NCBI GenBank assembly: GCA_017965445.1
Contig: JAGCPZ010000068.1
Coordinates: forward strand, 21,007-85,006
Direction: 5' to 3'
Length of the DNA: 64,000 nt
Origin: Fibrobacter sp.
GTDB lineage: Bacteria; Fibrobacterota; Fibrobacteria; Fibrobacterales; Fibrobacteraceae
Made by a program: the position numbers and the translations under genes. The notes below the pieces were generated by a model that saw only the letters and a program-made list of their open reading frames with translations, searched no databases and was not told the DNA's origin. Below are positions 46,155 to 55,700 of this stretch, one piece after another (position 1 is the stretch's first letter; every line of letters starts with the position of its first letter).

Positions 46155-46937
46155 CTATTGTATCACTCCGTTGTGCATTACCACGCGGCGTTTCGCGAAA
46201 GATGCAAGTTTTTCGTCGTGTGTCACGATGAGGAACGCTTGGTGGAACTTCTCATTGAGTTCGCCAAAAAGTTCGTTCAATTTTGCCGAATTCGCTTCGT
46301 CCAAGTTACCGCTCGGTTCATCCGCAAATACAAGGGACGGGTTGTTCATGAGAGCACGGGCAATCGCAATTCGCTGGCGTTCGCCACCCGAAAGTTCACG
46401 CGGCAAGTGCTTGAGACGTTCCTTGAGGCCCACCGTTTCCAAAAGCATCTCGGCACGTTCGCGGCATTCCTTTTCAGGAGTCCCGAGAATGCGACCCGGC
46501 ACGCAAACATTTTCAATCGCCGTAAATTCGCTAAGCAAATGATGGAACTGGAAAACGAACCCAACATGCTTCCGATGATACATATCGCGTTCTTCGCTAC
46601 TGAACTTGCTGAGCGGTTTGCCATTGAACAAAATCTCGCCCGAAGTCGGCGTATCAAGCATCCCGACCAAGTTCAAAAACGTGGATTTACCGGAACCTGA
46701 AGAACCCGTGAGTGCCACGAGTTCCCCCGCATCCATCGAAAAATTCACGCCCTTGAGAATTTCAAGAGATTCACCCGTTTCAGAAAACACGCGACGAAGA
46801 CCGACTGTTTGGAGGAGAGGAGAGACGAGAGACGAGAGACGAGAGATATTTCCTTCTTTGCGCGAAGCACTATTTTCACCTCTTTCGTCTCTAGTCTGTA
46901 GCGAGTTTACGAGCGTTCTTTCGTCTAAATTATTCAT
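46155..46937 (-). CDS. lolD: Lipoprotein-releasing ABC transporter ATP-binding protein LolD-like, with repeat-encoded N-terminal extension
   Basis: 260 residues. Walker A GSSGSGKST, Q-loop FVFQFHHLLSEFTA, signature LSGGERQR, Walker B SLVFADEPSGNLD, H-loop VTHD. The ABC core begins near residue 42 (LLQTVGLRRVFSETGE), where LolD proteins usually start. The first ~40 residues (MNNLDERTLVNSLQTRDERG...) are encoded by GACGAAAGA / CTCTCGT repeats found in intergenic gaps. ATG at 46937 overlaps the end of the permease gene (ATGAATAA), so translation is coupled. It energises extraction of lipoproteins from the inner membrane. Confidence 0.9.
   Translation of the reverse strand: MNNLDERTLVNSLQTRDERGENSASRKEGNISRLSSLVSPLLQTVGLRRVFSETGESLEILKGVNFSMDAGELVALTGSSGSGKSTFLNLVGMLDTPTSGEILFNGKPLSKFSSEERDMYHRKHVGFVFQFHHLLSEFTAIENVCVPGRILGTPEKECRERAEMLLETVGLKERLKHLPRELSGGERQRIAIARALMNNPSLVFADEPSGNLDEANSAKLNELFGELNEKFHQAFLIVTHDEKLASFAKRRVVMHNGVIQ
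46808..46930. repeat. GACGAAAGA-type repeats within the lolD N-terminus
   Basis: GAGACGAGAGACGAGAGACG (near 46820-46850) and GCGTTCTTTCGTCTAAAT (46913-46930) match the intergenic tracts at 32622, 48181 and 48620-48660. Confidence 0.65.
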
Positions 46938-48177
46938 GTCTAATCGCTCCTACGGGATCCAAGCGGCTTGCTTTCCATGCCGGCAAAAGCGTCGCAGACA
47001 CGCACAAAACAATACCAATCACAAAAATCAAAATAACATCAACCGCGTGCACAGAAATCGGGAAATACGGAATCACATACACATCGCCCGGAAGTTTGAT
47101 GAAGTGGTACGCCTCTTGCAACTTGCAGAGCACAAGTCCAATAGTCCCACCCACAACGGTTCCGCCCACGCCAATGAAACTCCCCATCAGCATGAACACG
47201 CGCATAATGCCCGCCTTGCTAAAGCCCATGCTGCGCAAAATGCCAATTTCCTTAGTCTTGTCAATAACGACCATAATCAGCGAACTGATGATGTTGAATG
47301 CCGCCACGAGAATAATGAGGCAAATCACCGCCGCCACAATAAACTTTTCGTAGTTCATCCACTTGAGAAGCGTGATGTTTTTGGACTTCCAATCCATCCC
47401 GTAGTACGGATAAGAAAGCCACGTCGCCATGCTATCGACAGCCTCGCCCGCCTTCCAGTGATCCTTTATACGGAACTGGATGCCAGTCACAGTGTTTCCC
47501 ATGCCAAGCAACTTTTGCAAATCCGAAACACCGACATAAGCGAGGTTGCCATCATATTCGTACGTACCCGTTTCAAAGATGCCGCTCACCACGCACATCA
47601 TCATCTTCGGGCCACCAGCAGACATCGCCTCGTCCGGACTCTGGAACGTCTGGAGCACAAGTTTGTCACCAACGACAACGCGCAAACGCGCCGCCAAGCC
47701 AGTCCCGAGAATAATTCCCGGACGACGCTTGCCGCTCATGTCCTCAAGGCTATCAACGGAATATTCTCCCCACTTGATGTACTTGTGGATGTCAGTCACG
47801 CCCTTTGCCGTCGCAGGGTCAATCCCGTAAATGACAATGCCATCGTTCACCTTTTTGGAGCTGATGCCCACCTTGTAAACGATAAACGGTGATGCAGCGA
47901 CTACGTCAGGCACGCGCTTTTGCACCTCTTGCGTGAGGCTATCATACGGACCAATCGGGTTACCATTATACGCCATCAACTCGAAGTGAGCGTCCTTCCC
48001 AATCATCTGGGCAGTGACCTCTTCTTCGAAACCGTTGACCGCCGCAAGCGCCACCACCAGCGCAAACACGCCAATGGAAACACCCAGCATACTGAAAATA
48101 CCAATAAGCGAAACAAAGAGACTCTTACGTTGAGCCCCCAAGTAACGCCAGGCGATGAGAAGTTCGAGCTTATTCAT
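46930..48177 (-). CDS. Lipoprotein-releasing system permease LolC/LolE-like
   Basis: 415 residues. One N-terminal transmembrane helix (SLIGIFSMLGVSIGVFALVVALA), a periplasmic domain of about 220 residues, then three helices at the end. FNIISSLIMVVIDKTKEIGILRSMGFSKAGIMRVFMLMG is the LolC/E signature, and LPAWKASRLDPVGAIRHE the ending. One permease gene with lolD suggests a single-permease LolF-type complex, unless a second is elsewhere. It overlaps lolD by 8 bp. Confidence 0.92.
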   Translation of the reverse strand: MNKLELLIAWRYLGAQRKSLFVSLIGIFSMLGVSIGVFALVVALAAVNGFEEEVTAQMIGKDAHFELMAYNGNPIGPYDSLTQEVQKRVPDVVAASPFIVYKVGISSKKVNDGIVIYGIDPATAKGVTDIHKYIKWGEYSVDSLEDMSGKRRPGIILGTGLAARLRVVVGDKLVLQTFQSPDEAMSAGGPKMMMCVVSGIFETGTYEYDGNLAYVGVSDLQKLLGMGNTVTGIQFRIKDHWKAGEAVDSMATWLSYPYYGMDWKSKNITLLKWMNYEKFIVAAVICLIILVAAFNIISSLIMVVIDKTKEIGILRSMGFSKAGIMRVFMLMGSFIGVGGTVVGGTIGLVLCKLQEAYHFIKLPGDVYVIPYFPISVHAVDVILIFVIGIVLCVSATLLPAWKASRLDPVGAIRHE

Positions 48178-48179
48178 TT

Positions 48180-48224
48180 TAGACGAAAGACGAAAGACGA
48201 AAGACGAAAGACGAAAGAAAAAAC
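48180..48224 (+). repeat. AGACGAAAG tandem repeat
   Basis: Five 8-bp units of GACGAAAG or close variants just upstream of the permease gene start. Most perfect copy of this tract in the window. Confidence 0.8.
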
Positions 48225-48231
48225 AACTAAA

Positions 48232-48591
48232 TTACGTTTTTTTAGCAGCTTTCAAGCCACTCAACATTTTAGCTATTTCCACCGTTTTTACATCTAACAA
48301 GTCCAGTTGATCCTTTGTTATATAGTTTAATAATTGTGCTATTTCCATTTGGCTTTGAACTTCCATCAAAGAACCAAAGCTTATTTCCAAAAAACGAATA
48401 ACTTCTTTATTTGAAGAACGACTCATTCCCTCCGCTATATTTGATGTCACTGAAACAGCAGCACGACGAACTTGACTAGTTAGAGCAAAGCGTTCAACAT
48501 CTGGGAAAGATTTGCAGAGCCTATAAACATCCAAAACCCACAAAAGAGCCTTTTGATATACATTCAGCTTTCTATATGCAAAAGAAACCAT
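48232..48591 (-). CDS. Four-helix bundle protein (S23/TIGR02436-like)
   Basis: 119 residues, helical throughout. YRKLNVYQKALLWVLDVYRLCKSFP, then ALTSQVRRAAVSVTSNIAEGMSRSSNKEVIRFLEISFGSLMEVQSQ is the diagnostic block of the S23-like four-helix-bundle family first found in 23S rRNA intervening sequences. No rRNA is nearby; free-standing copies are common and their role is unknown. It is bracketed by GACGAAAG repeats on both sides, which suggests it may have moved as a unit with such tracts, but no terminal repeats prove it. Confidence 0.85.
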   Translation of the reverse strand: MVSFAYRKLNVYQKALLWVLDVYRLCKSFPDVERFALTSQVRRAAVSVTSNIAEGMSRSSNKEVIRFLEISFGSLMEVQSQMEIAQLLNYITKDQLDLLDVKTVEIAKMLSGLKAAKKT

Positions 48592-48619
48592 ATTGAATCT
48601 TATACCTTACATTCTATCG

Positions 48620-48660
48620 TCTTTCGTCTATAGCGAACGAAGTGAGCGTTCTTTCGTCTA
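48620..48660. repeat. CGTCTTTCGTCTATAGCGAACG element
   Basis: Two CTTTCGTCTA ends around TAGCGAACGAAGTGAGCG. Very similar to 46890-46930 inside lolD. Confidence 0.55.
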
Positions 48661-50163
48661 AACTTCCGGTTTCATCAGCGGGAAGAGCTGCACGTCGCGG
48701 ATGGTCTGCTGGTTCGTAAGGAGCATGACCATGCGGTCGATGCCGAAGCCCACGCCACCTGTAGGCGGCAAGCCAGATTCAATGGCGTGCATGAAGTTTT
48801 CGTCCATCGGGTGCGTTTCGCCTTCGCCACCGCGGCCACGGCGGACCTGGTCTTCCAAAAGTTCGCGCTGACGGATCGGGTCGTTAAGTTCGGTGTAAGC
48901 GTTACCAAGTTCCCAGCCGTTGGCGTACGGTTCGAACTGTTCGATGAGGCCAGCGATCGTGCGATGCTTCTTGCAAAGCGGGGTGCTTTCCGTCGGCATG
49001 TCCTTGATGATGGTCGGCTGGATGAGCTTGTCTTCAACAGTGAGTTCGAAGAGTTCGAGGATGCCACGACCGCGAGAGAATTCGCCGTCGAGGTGTCCGC
49101 CGAGTTCTTCCATCTTATTCTTGATTTCGTCGTCGCTCATGTCGTTGACCTTGAGGCCGCCGAACTTTTCGATGGCTTCGATCATGCTGTAGCGCGGCCA
49201 CGGAGCCTTGAAGTCAATTTCCTTGCCCTGATACTGAATCTTCGTCGTGCCGTTTGCAGCAATGCAAGCACGTTCGTAAATGTTTTCGAAGTGGACCATC
49301 ATGTCGTTGTAGTCGGCATAAGCTTCGTAGAATTCGAGACCGGTAAATTCCGGGCTATGCGTGCGGTCCATGCCTTCGTTGCGGAAATTCTTCGAGAATT
49401 CGAAAACCTTTTCCATGCCGCCCACGATGCAGCGCTTGAGGTAAAGTTCCGGAGCAACGCGCAAGTAAAGCGTCATGTCGCAAGCGTTGTGGTGTGTGGT
49501 AAACGGACGGGCGTTCGCGCCGCCGTAAATCGGCTGGAGCGTCGGCGTTTCGACTTCGATGAATCCCTTTTCAATCAGGTATTCGCGGATAGCCTGCATA
49601 ATCTTGAAACGCTTGATGAAGACTTCCTTCACATCATCGTTCAAAGCCATGTCGATATAACGCTGGCGGTAACGGGTATCCACGTCGGCAAATTCGTTGA
49701 ACACAACCTTGTTGCCGTTTTCGTCAATCTTTTCCTTCGCAACCGGGAGCGGGCGCACAGCCTTCGAAAGCATCGTCACCTTTTCGGCACGCACGGAGTA
49801 TTCACCGCTCTGCGTTTCGAACATGGAACCGTTCACGCCGATGAAATCACCGAGGTCTGTCATCTTCACGACTTCGTAATTTGCCTCACCCACTTCGTCA
49901 CGGGCAACCACAACCTGCAAGCGGCCATAGCGGTCCTTCAAGTGCATAAAGCACATCTTGCCCTTGCGATTAAAACGAACCACGCGGCCAGCAAAAGCCA
50001 CCGGCTCCTTCGTCACCATCAGAGCTTCCTTATTTTCCTTCAAAACCTTGGAATCATGGGTCCTGTTAAACTTGTGAGGATAAGCCTCTACACCCATTTC
50101 CTTGAACTTGTCGAGCTTTGCCAGGCGAGCCTGCACCTGGTCATTCATATCTTGCATTGCCAT
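48658..50163 (-). CDS. lysS: Lysyl-tRNA synthetase, class II
   Basis: 501 residues, usual length. N-terminal OB anticodon-binding domain (VAFAGRVVRFNRKGKMCFMHLKDR), motif 1/2 region with FSKNFRNEGMDRTHSPEFTGLEFYEAYADY, and motif 3 GGVGFGIDRMVMLLTN. It charges tRNA-Lys, two copies of which lie at 30106 and 30325. TAAATTTT / ACCCGTTCAAATTTAAG upstream matches the adk promoter pattern. Confidence 0.97.
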   Translation of the reverse strand: MAMQDMNDQVQARLAKLDKFKEMGVEAYPHKFNRTHDSKVLKENKEALMVTKEPVAFAGRVVRFNRKGKMCFMHLKDRYGRLQVVVARDEVGEANYEVVKMTDLGDFIGVNGSMFETQSGEYSVRAEKVTMLSKAVRPLPVAKEKIDENGNKVVFNEFADVDTRYRQRYIDMALNDDVKEVFIKRFKIMQAIREYLIEKGFIEVETPTLQPIYGGANARPFTTHHNACDMTLYLRVAPELYLKRCIVGGMEKVFEFSKNFRNEGMDRTHSPEFTGLEFYEAYADYNDMMVHFENIYERACIAANGTTKIQYQGKEIDFKAPWPRYSMIEAIEKFGGLKVNDMSDDEIKNKMEELGGHLDGEFSRGRGILELFELTVEDKLIQPTIIKDMPTESTPLCKKHRTIAGLIEQFEPYANGWELGNAYTELNDPIRQRELLEDQVRRGRGGEGETHPMDENFMHAIESGLPPTGGVGFGIDRMVMLLTNQQTIRDVQLFPLMKPEV

Positions 50164-50208
50164 ATTGTATTACCTCGTGAATAGATCACGTCTTAAATTT
50201 GAACGGGT

Positions 50209-50216
50209 AAAATTTA
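50209..50216 (-). promoter_or_regulatory. TAAATTTT promoter box of lysS
   Basis: TAAATTTT then ACCCGTTCAAATTTAAG; ATG 45 nt downstream. Confidence 0.4.
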
Positions 50217-50293
50217 GAAAAATAGAAGGAAGAACTAAGAACACAGAGCCTATAATAAGGCTAGAGACGCGAGCAAAAAGCAATAAAACAAAA

Positions 50294-50321
50294 AACGACA
50301 ACTTCGTCAAAAGTTGCCGTT
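50294..50321 (-). terminator. Terminator downstream of prfC
   Basis: AACGaCAACTT/AAGTTGcCGTT stem with TTTTTTGTTTT after it on the minus strand, isolating prfC from lysS. Confidence 0.8.
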
Positions 50322-50330
50322 AAAAATGTC

Positions 50331-50371
50331 ACTGGATCCTTCGACTCCGCTTACGCTTCGCTCAGGATGAC
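50331..50371 (-). repeat. GTCATCCTGAG...GGATCCAGT element
   Basis: Minus-strand GTCATCCTGAGCGAAGCG ... GTCGAAGGATCCAGT. Same family as 14585, 23134, 42531 and 52611. Confidence 0.7.
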
Positions 50372-50396
50372 ACCACGTTGCGTCTCTCGTCTAAGA

Positions 50397-51962
50397 CTAC
50401 CCTTGCGAGGTTTCGGCGAAACTCAGGCGTTCGTAATTTTTGAGTGCGAGATTCAGGCGGTATTCGTTCGGGAAAAGGCACACGAGATTGCGTTCCTTGT
50501 CCATCATGCAGTCGCCGGCGTATTCATCGGCAAACTTGCCCACATCTTCTTCGGGGCCTTTCACCCAGCGGATGCAATGAGCGGGCACGCGGTCGAGTTG
50601 CACATCGGCACCGTATTCGCTCTGCAAGCGGAACTTGAGCACATCGAACTGGAGTTCACCCACAACGCCCACGACAGGCACGGCGGACTTGAGCGGTTCG
50701 TAAAGCTGCGTTGCACCTTCTTCCGAAAGTTCGGCAAGGCCCTTCGCCATCTGCTTGGACTTGAGCGGATTCAAAAGTGTCACGCGGGCAAAGTGTTCCG
50801 GCGCAAAGTCCGGGATGCCCGTGAAGTTCATCTTTTCGCCGTCCGTGAGCGTATCGCCAATGCGGAAAAGTCCCGGGTCGTTGATACCCACGATGTCGCC
50901 CGCCCAGGCGTGGTCAATCACTTCCTTGTCTTTCGCGAGGAATGCCGTCGGAGCAGCCAAGCGGATGTCACGACCCGTACGCACATGGAAAACCTTTTCG
51001 CCACGGGTAAAGCTTCCCGAGCATATGCGGAGGAATGCCGTACGGTCGCGGTGTTTCGGGTCCATGTTGGCCTGAATCTTGAAGACAAACGCGCTGAAAG
51101 CGTCTTCGTCCGGCTTGACCGGGCGCTTGTCGGTGTCGCGGATCATCGGCGGCGGAGCGAGCTTTGCAAAAGCGTTCAAAAGCTGGCGCACACCGAAGTT
51201 GTTCACGGCAGAACCGAAGAACACCGGGCACATTTCGCCCTTGAGGAACTTTTCGTGGTCGAACGGATCCATACCGCCCGTGACCATTTCATATTCTTCG
51301 CGGAATTGCGCGACCCAGTTTTCACCGCAGAGTTCAACGAGGCGCGGATCATCCGGGCCTTCCATCTGGATAATTTCTTGCTTGCCATCGTCCGGATTGA
51401 AGGTGTGGAACGTATTTTCGGCAATGGAATACACGCCCTTGAAAAGCTTACCTACGCCAATGGGGAGCGTAAAGGGAGCTGTCTTAATCTGCAAAACGCT
51501 TTCAATCTGGTCGAGCAAGTCGAGCACATGGCGGCCATCAAGGTCCATCTTGTTGATGAACGTGATGATCGGCGTGTGGCGCATGCGGCAGACATTCATC
51601 AAGCGAATCGTCTGCTTTTCAACACCGTTCACGCTATCGATAAGCACCAAAGCGGCATCCACGGCGGTAAGCGCACGGTACGTGTCTTCGCAGAAGTCCT
51701 GATGCCCCGGGGTATCGACGAGGTTGAACATGCAACCTTCAAACGGGAAGTTCAACACGGAACTCGAAACAGAAATACCACGCTGCTGTTCAATCTTCAT
51801 CCAGTCACTGACAGTGTAACTTCTATTCGCTTTCGCACGCACGTGACCAGCCTCGCGAATCACATTCCCGTACCACAGGAACTTTTCGGTGATGGTGGTT
51901 TTACCGGCGTCAGGGTGGCTGACGATGGCGAAAGTACGGCGTTTTTCTATTTCTGGATTCAT
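50397..51962 (-). CDS. prfC: Peptide chain release factor 3
   Basis: 521 residues. G1 SHPDAGKTTITEKF, the RF3-specific RGISVSSSVL switch I, G3 DTPGHQDFCEDTYR, G4 NKMDLDG, and the RF3 C-terminal block VVGVVGELQFDVLKFRLQSEYG are present. RF3 removes RF1/RF2 from the ribosome after peptide release. Upstream is a TATATTTG promoter box and a hairpin repeat block. Confidence 0.97.
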   Translation of the reverse strand: MNPEIEKRRTFAIVSHPDAGKTTITEKFLWYGNVIREAGHVRAKANRSYTVSDWMKIEQQRGISVSSSVLNFPFEGCMFNLVDTPGHQDFCEDTYRALTAVDAALVLIDSVNGVEKQTIRLMNVCRMRHTPIITFINKMDLDGRHVLDLLDQIESVLQIKTAPFTLPIGVGKLFKGVYSIAENTFHTFNPDDGKQEIIQMEGPDDPRLVELCGENWVAQFREEYEMVTGGMDPFDHEKFLKGEMCPVFFGSAVNNFGVRQLLNAFAKLAPPPMIRDTDKRPVKPDEDAFSAFVFKIQANMDPKHRDRTAFLRICSGSFTRGEKVFHVRTGRDIRLAAPTAFLAKDKEVIDHAWAGDIVGINDPGLFRIGDTLTDGEKMNFTGIPDFAPEHFARVTLLNPLKSKQMAKGLAELSEEGATQLYEPLKSAVPVVGVVGELQFDVLKFRLQSEYGADVQLDRVPAHCIRWVKGPEEDVGKFADEYAGDCMMDKERNLVCLFPNEYRLNLALKNYERLSFAETSQG

Positions 51963-51963
51963 A

Positions 51964-52020
51964 TTGAGCTATGGGGTATGAGGTCGTTCGCCTTCGGCTC
52001 ACTTTGAGCTATGGGGTACG
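51964..52020. repeat. Variable-stem hairpin repeat before prfC
   Basis: TATGAGGTCGTTCGCC-ttc-GGCTCACTTTGAGC within TATGGGGTA flanks; stem GCC/GGC at 51990-51998. Confidence 0.6.
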
Positions 52021-52040
52021 ATTTCAAATTTTTACGCGGG

Positions 52041-52048
52041 CAAATATA
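52041..52048 (-). promoter_or_regulatory. TAnnTTTG promoter box upstream of prfC
   Basis: TATATTTG followed by CCCGCGTAAAAATTTG; the hairpin repeat separates it from the start codon at 51962. Confidence 0.45.
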
Positions 52049-52092
52049 GTAACTTTAGGGGGCTACTTCAATATTTCTATTTTTCTTGTGGC

Positions 52093-52641
52093 ATGGTCAC
52101 AAAGAAAAAGCAATCCAAAACATCCAAGAACGCGCGGACATTCGTCACGCATGAGTTTCCGGCGTTGTTCGACGAAAATTCCGAAGTTCTTTTGCTCGGT
52201 TCCATCCCCTCGCCCAAATCGCGGGAACAGGGATTTTATTACGGCCACCCGCAAAACCGTTTCTGGAAGGTTCTCGCAAGCGTCTTGAACGAACCGCTCC
52301 CCACGACCATCGACGAAAAACGCAGCATGCTCCTAAAGCACCACATCGCATTGTGGGACATTCTTGACAGCTGCACCATCATTGGCGCAAGCGACACGAG
52401 CATCGAAGACGTGGTTCCAAACGACATCGCCTCGCTACTCGCCAAAACAAAAATCAAGCGCATCTTTTGCACAGGCGCCACCGCCCACAAGCTCTACGAA
52501 AAATACTGCGAAGCATCCACAGGCATCAAGGCCATAAAGCTCCCGTCCACCTCCCCCGCCAACTGCGCCGTGAAATTCGAAACGCTGGTGGAAGCGTACC
52601 GAGAAATTATGGATTCTTCGGCGATTCTCGCCTCAGAATGA
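52093..52641 (+). CDS. DNA-deoxyinosine glycosylase (UDG superfamily, hypoxanthine type)
   Basis: 182 residues. After a basic start, LLLGSIPSPKSREQGFYYGHPQNRFWKVLASVL is the signature of the UDG-like family that removes hypoxanthine; ALWDILDSCTIIGASDTSIED and LPSTSPANCAVKF are the other two family blocks, the last holding the SPAN loop. It would start base-excision repair of deaminated adenine. The final residues (MDSSAILASE) and stop are encoded by a GTCATTCTGAG-type repeat element, so the native C-terminus has been replaced or extended. Confidence 0.88.
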   Translation: MVTKKKQSKTSKNARTFVTHEFPALFDENSEVLLLGSIPSPKSREQGFYYGHPQNRFWKVLASVLNEPLPTTIDEKRSMLLKHHIALWDILDSCTIIGASDTSIEDVVPNDIASLLAKTKIKRIFCTGATAHKLYEKYCEASTGIKAIKLPSTSPANCAVKFETLVEAYREIMDSSAILASE

Positions 52642-52643
52642 CG
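52611..52643 (-). repeat. GTCATTCTGAGG...GAAGAATCC element overlapping a gene end
   Basis: Minus-strand GTCATTCTGAG, hairpin GCGA-gaa-TCGC, CGAAGAATCC. It supplies the last ~10 codons of the glycosylase gene. Confidence 0.7.
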
Positions 52644-52653
52644 CATTCGCAAA

Positions 52654-52686
52654 AAAAGTCCCGCGAACGTTGTCGCGGGGCTTTTC
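52654..52686. terminator. Bidirectional terminator between convergent genes
   Basis: AAAAGtCCCGCG-8 nt-CGCGGGgCTTTT. Serves the glycosylase gene (+) and the giant repeat gene (-). Confidence 0.85.
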
Positions 52687-52716
52687 ACATATTCAATTTT
52701 GCAAGTCTAAAGAATA

Positions 52717-55700
52717 TTACTTCTTTTTCTTGTTGTTATTGGCGGCGTTGCCACGAATATCGTTCATCTTCATCATCACGTTGATTTCGGCATTCGTGAC
52801 CTTGGAGCCTGCGCCAGCCGGGTCAAACACCTTGTACGTAAACTCGTCAATTCCAGTGAATCCCTTATTCGGGGTATATTCGAAGGAACCATTCGTTTCG
52901 TTCAAGATGATTCGGCCATTACGCGGTTTCATCACGAGCTTCACGGACGCAAGCTTGTCGCCGTCCGGATCAATGGCGCCAGACATCAGGCCACCCGAAG
53001 CCGGAACAGTTAGCTTCTCGTTCTCACGAGTGACGTAGTTCTGAGCCTTCGTTTCGGGCGCATTGTTCACGGCAATCACAGTAAACGTTGCAGTCTTGTG
53101 GGCCGTACCGCCTTCCGGGTCCGTCACTGTAAACGTGATGCGTTCCGGCTTGCCCTTCCAATGAGTATAGGGCTGAGAAATAACGACCGTCTTCTTCTGC
53201 CTATCGTAATTCACCTGCAACTGCTTCTGACCCGTAAACTTCCACTTGAGTTCATCGAAGCTATGGTCCTTATCACGAGCATACTGGTCGAGCTTGATTG
53301 TCGCAATCACACCTTCGTTCTGGTTTTCCCTGATAGTAAAGTCCGGGATATCGCGCATGACAGGAGGTGCGTTCACATGCTTCACGACAAACTTCACAAC
53401 AGACTTGTCAGAGGCGCCAGACGGGTCCGTCGCCGTAAAGATAACGGTTTCATCACCGAACCAGTTGTCCCTTCTCGGCTTGACTTCAGCAACGCGTGAA
53501 CCGTTGATTCTCACGTCGAGATTCTTCGCGCCAGAGACAGACCATCTGATTTCGTTCTTCTTGTGGTCCGGGTCACTTACGAATTCATCAAGATTGATAG
53601 GCTTGAATGTCTTGCCTTCTTGCGTCGTCTGTCCCGGGATTTCCTTCACGACCGGCGGGTCGTTCACGGACTTCACGGTAAAGCGAATTTCTGTAGAAGC
53701 CTTTTCCCTGCTCGGGTCAAACACGTTGACGGTTATCGATTCCGAGCCATTCCAGTACTTGTTCGGGATTTCTACGGTAAGGATTCCCTTGTCACTAATA
53801 TTGTACTTGAGTTCATGCTTCCCTGAAGAAACAACCGGAGCAGGAGCCTCTTCAACTTGCTTCTTTCCACCCTTCTTTTTCTTCTTGTCCTTCTTCGAGC
53901 TCTTGGAGGACTTAGCAGGGGCGGCAGAAGCATACGGATTTTCGCCGTCAATAGACCACTTGAGTTCATCGACAGTGTTATCCGGATCCGTAACGAACTT
54001 CGTCAAATCAATTGCCGGGAAGGTCTTCTTTTCTTCGATGACCTGCTGCGGAATCGGCTTGAACTTCGGCGGATCGTTCACCGGAACCACTTCGAACGTG
54101 GCCTTGGTAGATGCGCTGGCGCGTTCAGGGTCGCTAACCGTAAACGTAATCGTTTCCTTGCCAAACCAGTTCGGATTCGGCATAGTCACAGAGGCACGAC
54201 CATTCTTGACATCCACAGCAAGTTCCTTGTTGCCAGAAACAGTCCACTTGAGTTCATTCGGCTTGTCATCCGGGTCATTAGCAATCCTTGTAAGATCAAT
54301 GATTTCGAATCTTTCCTTTTCCTTGATTTTCTGGCTCGGAATGTCCTTCACGATTGTCGGCGGGTCATTCACCGAGGACACTTCAAAGTCAATCTGCTGC
54401 ACAGCCCTTGCGCCTTCCGGGTCGGTCACTTCAAGGCGAATCTTTTCCGAACCGTTCCAATACTTGTCCGGGGTTGCAACAACAAGCTGCTTCTTGGCAT
54501 TGATAGAAGCCTTGAGCGCACGAGTCTGTGCAATTTCGAACTTGAGGGAGCTGGTCGGATGATCCGGGTCAGAGACAAACTTCAGCAATTCAATCGGTTC
54601 AAAGTGTTCCTTTTCCTTGATGCTCTGAGCCAAAATCGGTCTGATAGCAGGAGGATCGTTCACGGATTCCACAACAAAGTTAACGGTCTTGGAATCAGAA
54701 GCGCCTTCCGGGTCCTTCACGGTGAACACCACGTTACGTTCACCATGCCAGTGCGGGTCGCCAATCTCGATATGGGCAAGACCGCCCTTATAGATAACAA
54801 CGCTAAACGGATCCTTTACAGGCGTATCGTCTTCATCGTCATCATCTTTCTTGCCCTTCTTACCCTTCTTGCTCTTCTTGGCATGTGCAGATTCCGGGTT
54901 CACAACCTTGACACTCCAAGTAAGCTGTTCCATTGTATTATCCGGGTCACGGACAAACTTGCTCAAATCAATATCCTTGAATTGGCCCTTTTCACGAATT
55001 CTCTGCGGAGGAATATCCCTCAATGTCGGAGGATCGTTCACAGACGCGATTTCGAATGTGATGGTCTGCGAGGCCTTGGCACCATCCGGGTCACTCACTT
55101 CGAGAACCATCATTTCCGGAGCGCACCAGAAATCCTTGTTAGGAGCACTCACCATAAGCATGCGGCTCGGAGTGACTTCGGCCTTGAGCTGCTTGGCACC
55201 CGTAATCTTCCAGCGAAGTTCATTCGGCTTGTTATCCGGGTCTGTCACGAATTCGTCAAGCTTGATGGGCTTGAAGACTTCCTTTTCCTTGATTTTCTGG
55301 TCCGGAATTCTCTTCACGAATGTCGGAGGGTCGTTCACGCGGGTCACTTCGAAGACCATCTTATGGCGGGCAACAGCGCCTTCCGGGTCGCTTACGGAGA
55401 ACGTAATCGTTTCCTTGCCGCTCCACTGCTTGTTCGGAACATTGACAAGCACGGTGTTATCCTTGCGGATATCCAGCTTGAGGTCTCTGTTACCAGTCAC
55501 TTCCCACTTGAGAGAAGATGCCGAATGGTCCGGGTCATCAGCGAGAGTGGAAAGATCGATAGTCTTGAAACGGCCACCTTCGAGAATCGTTTCGCCCGTA
55601 GGTGCACTTGCTGCAATCACCGGAGCATCATTCACGGAGCGCACTTCAAAGCGAGCGGTTTTGCTTGCGGAAGCGCCTTCCGGGTCGGTAGCGGTAAAGG

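Noticed and set aside
48180..48224. CRISPR array
   Set aside because: The repeat unit is 8 bp without spacers; no cas gene in the window.
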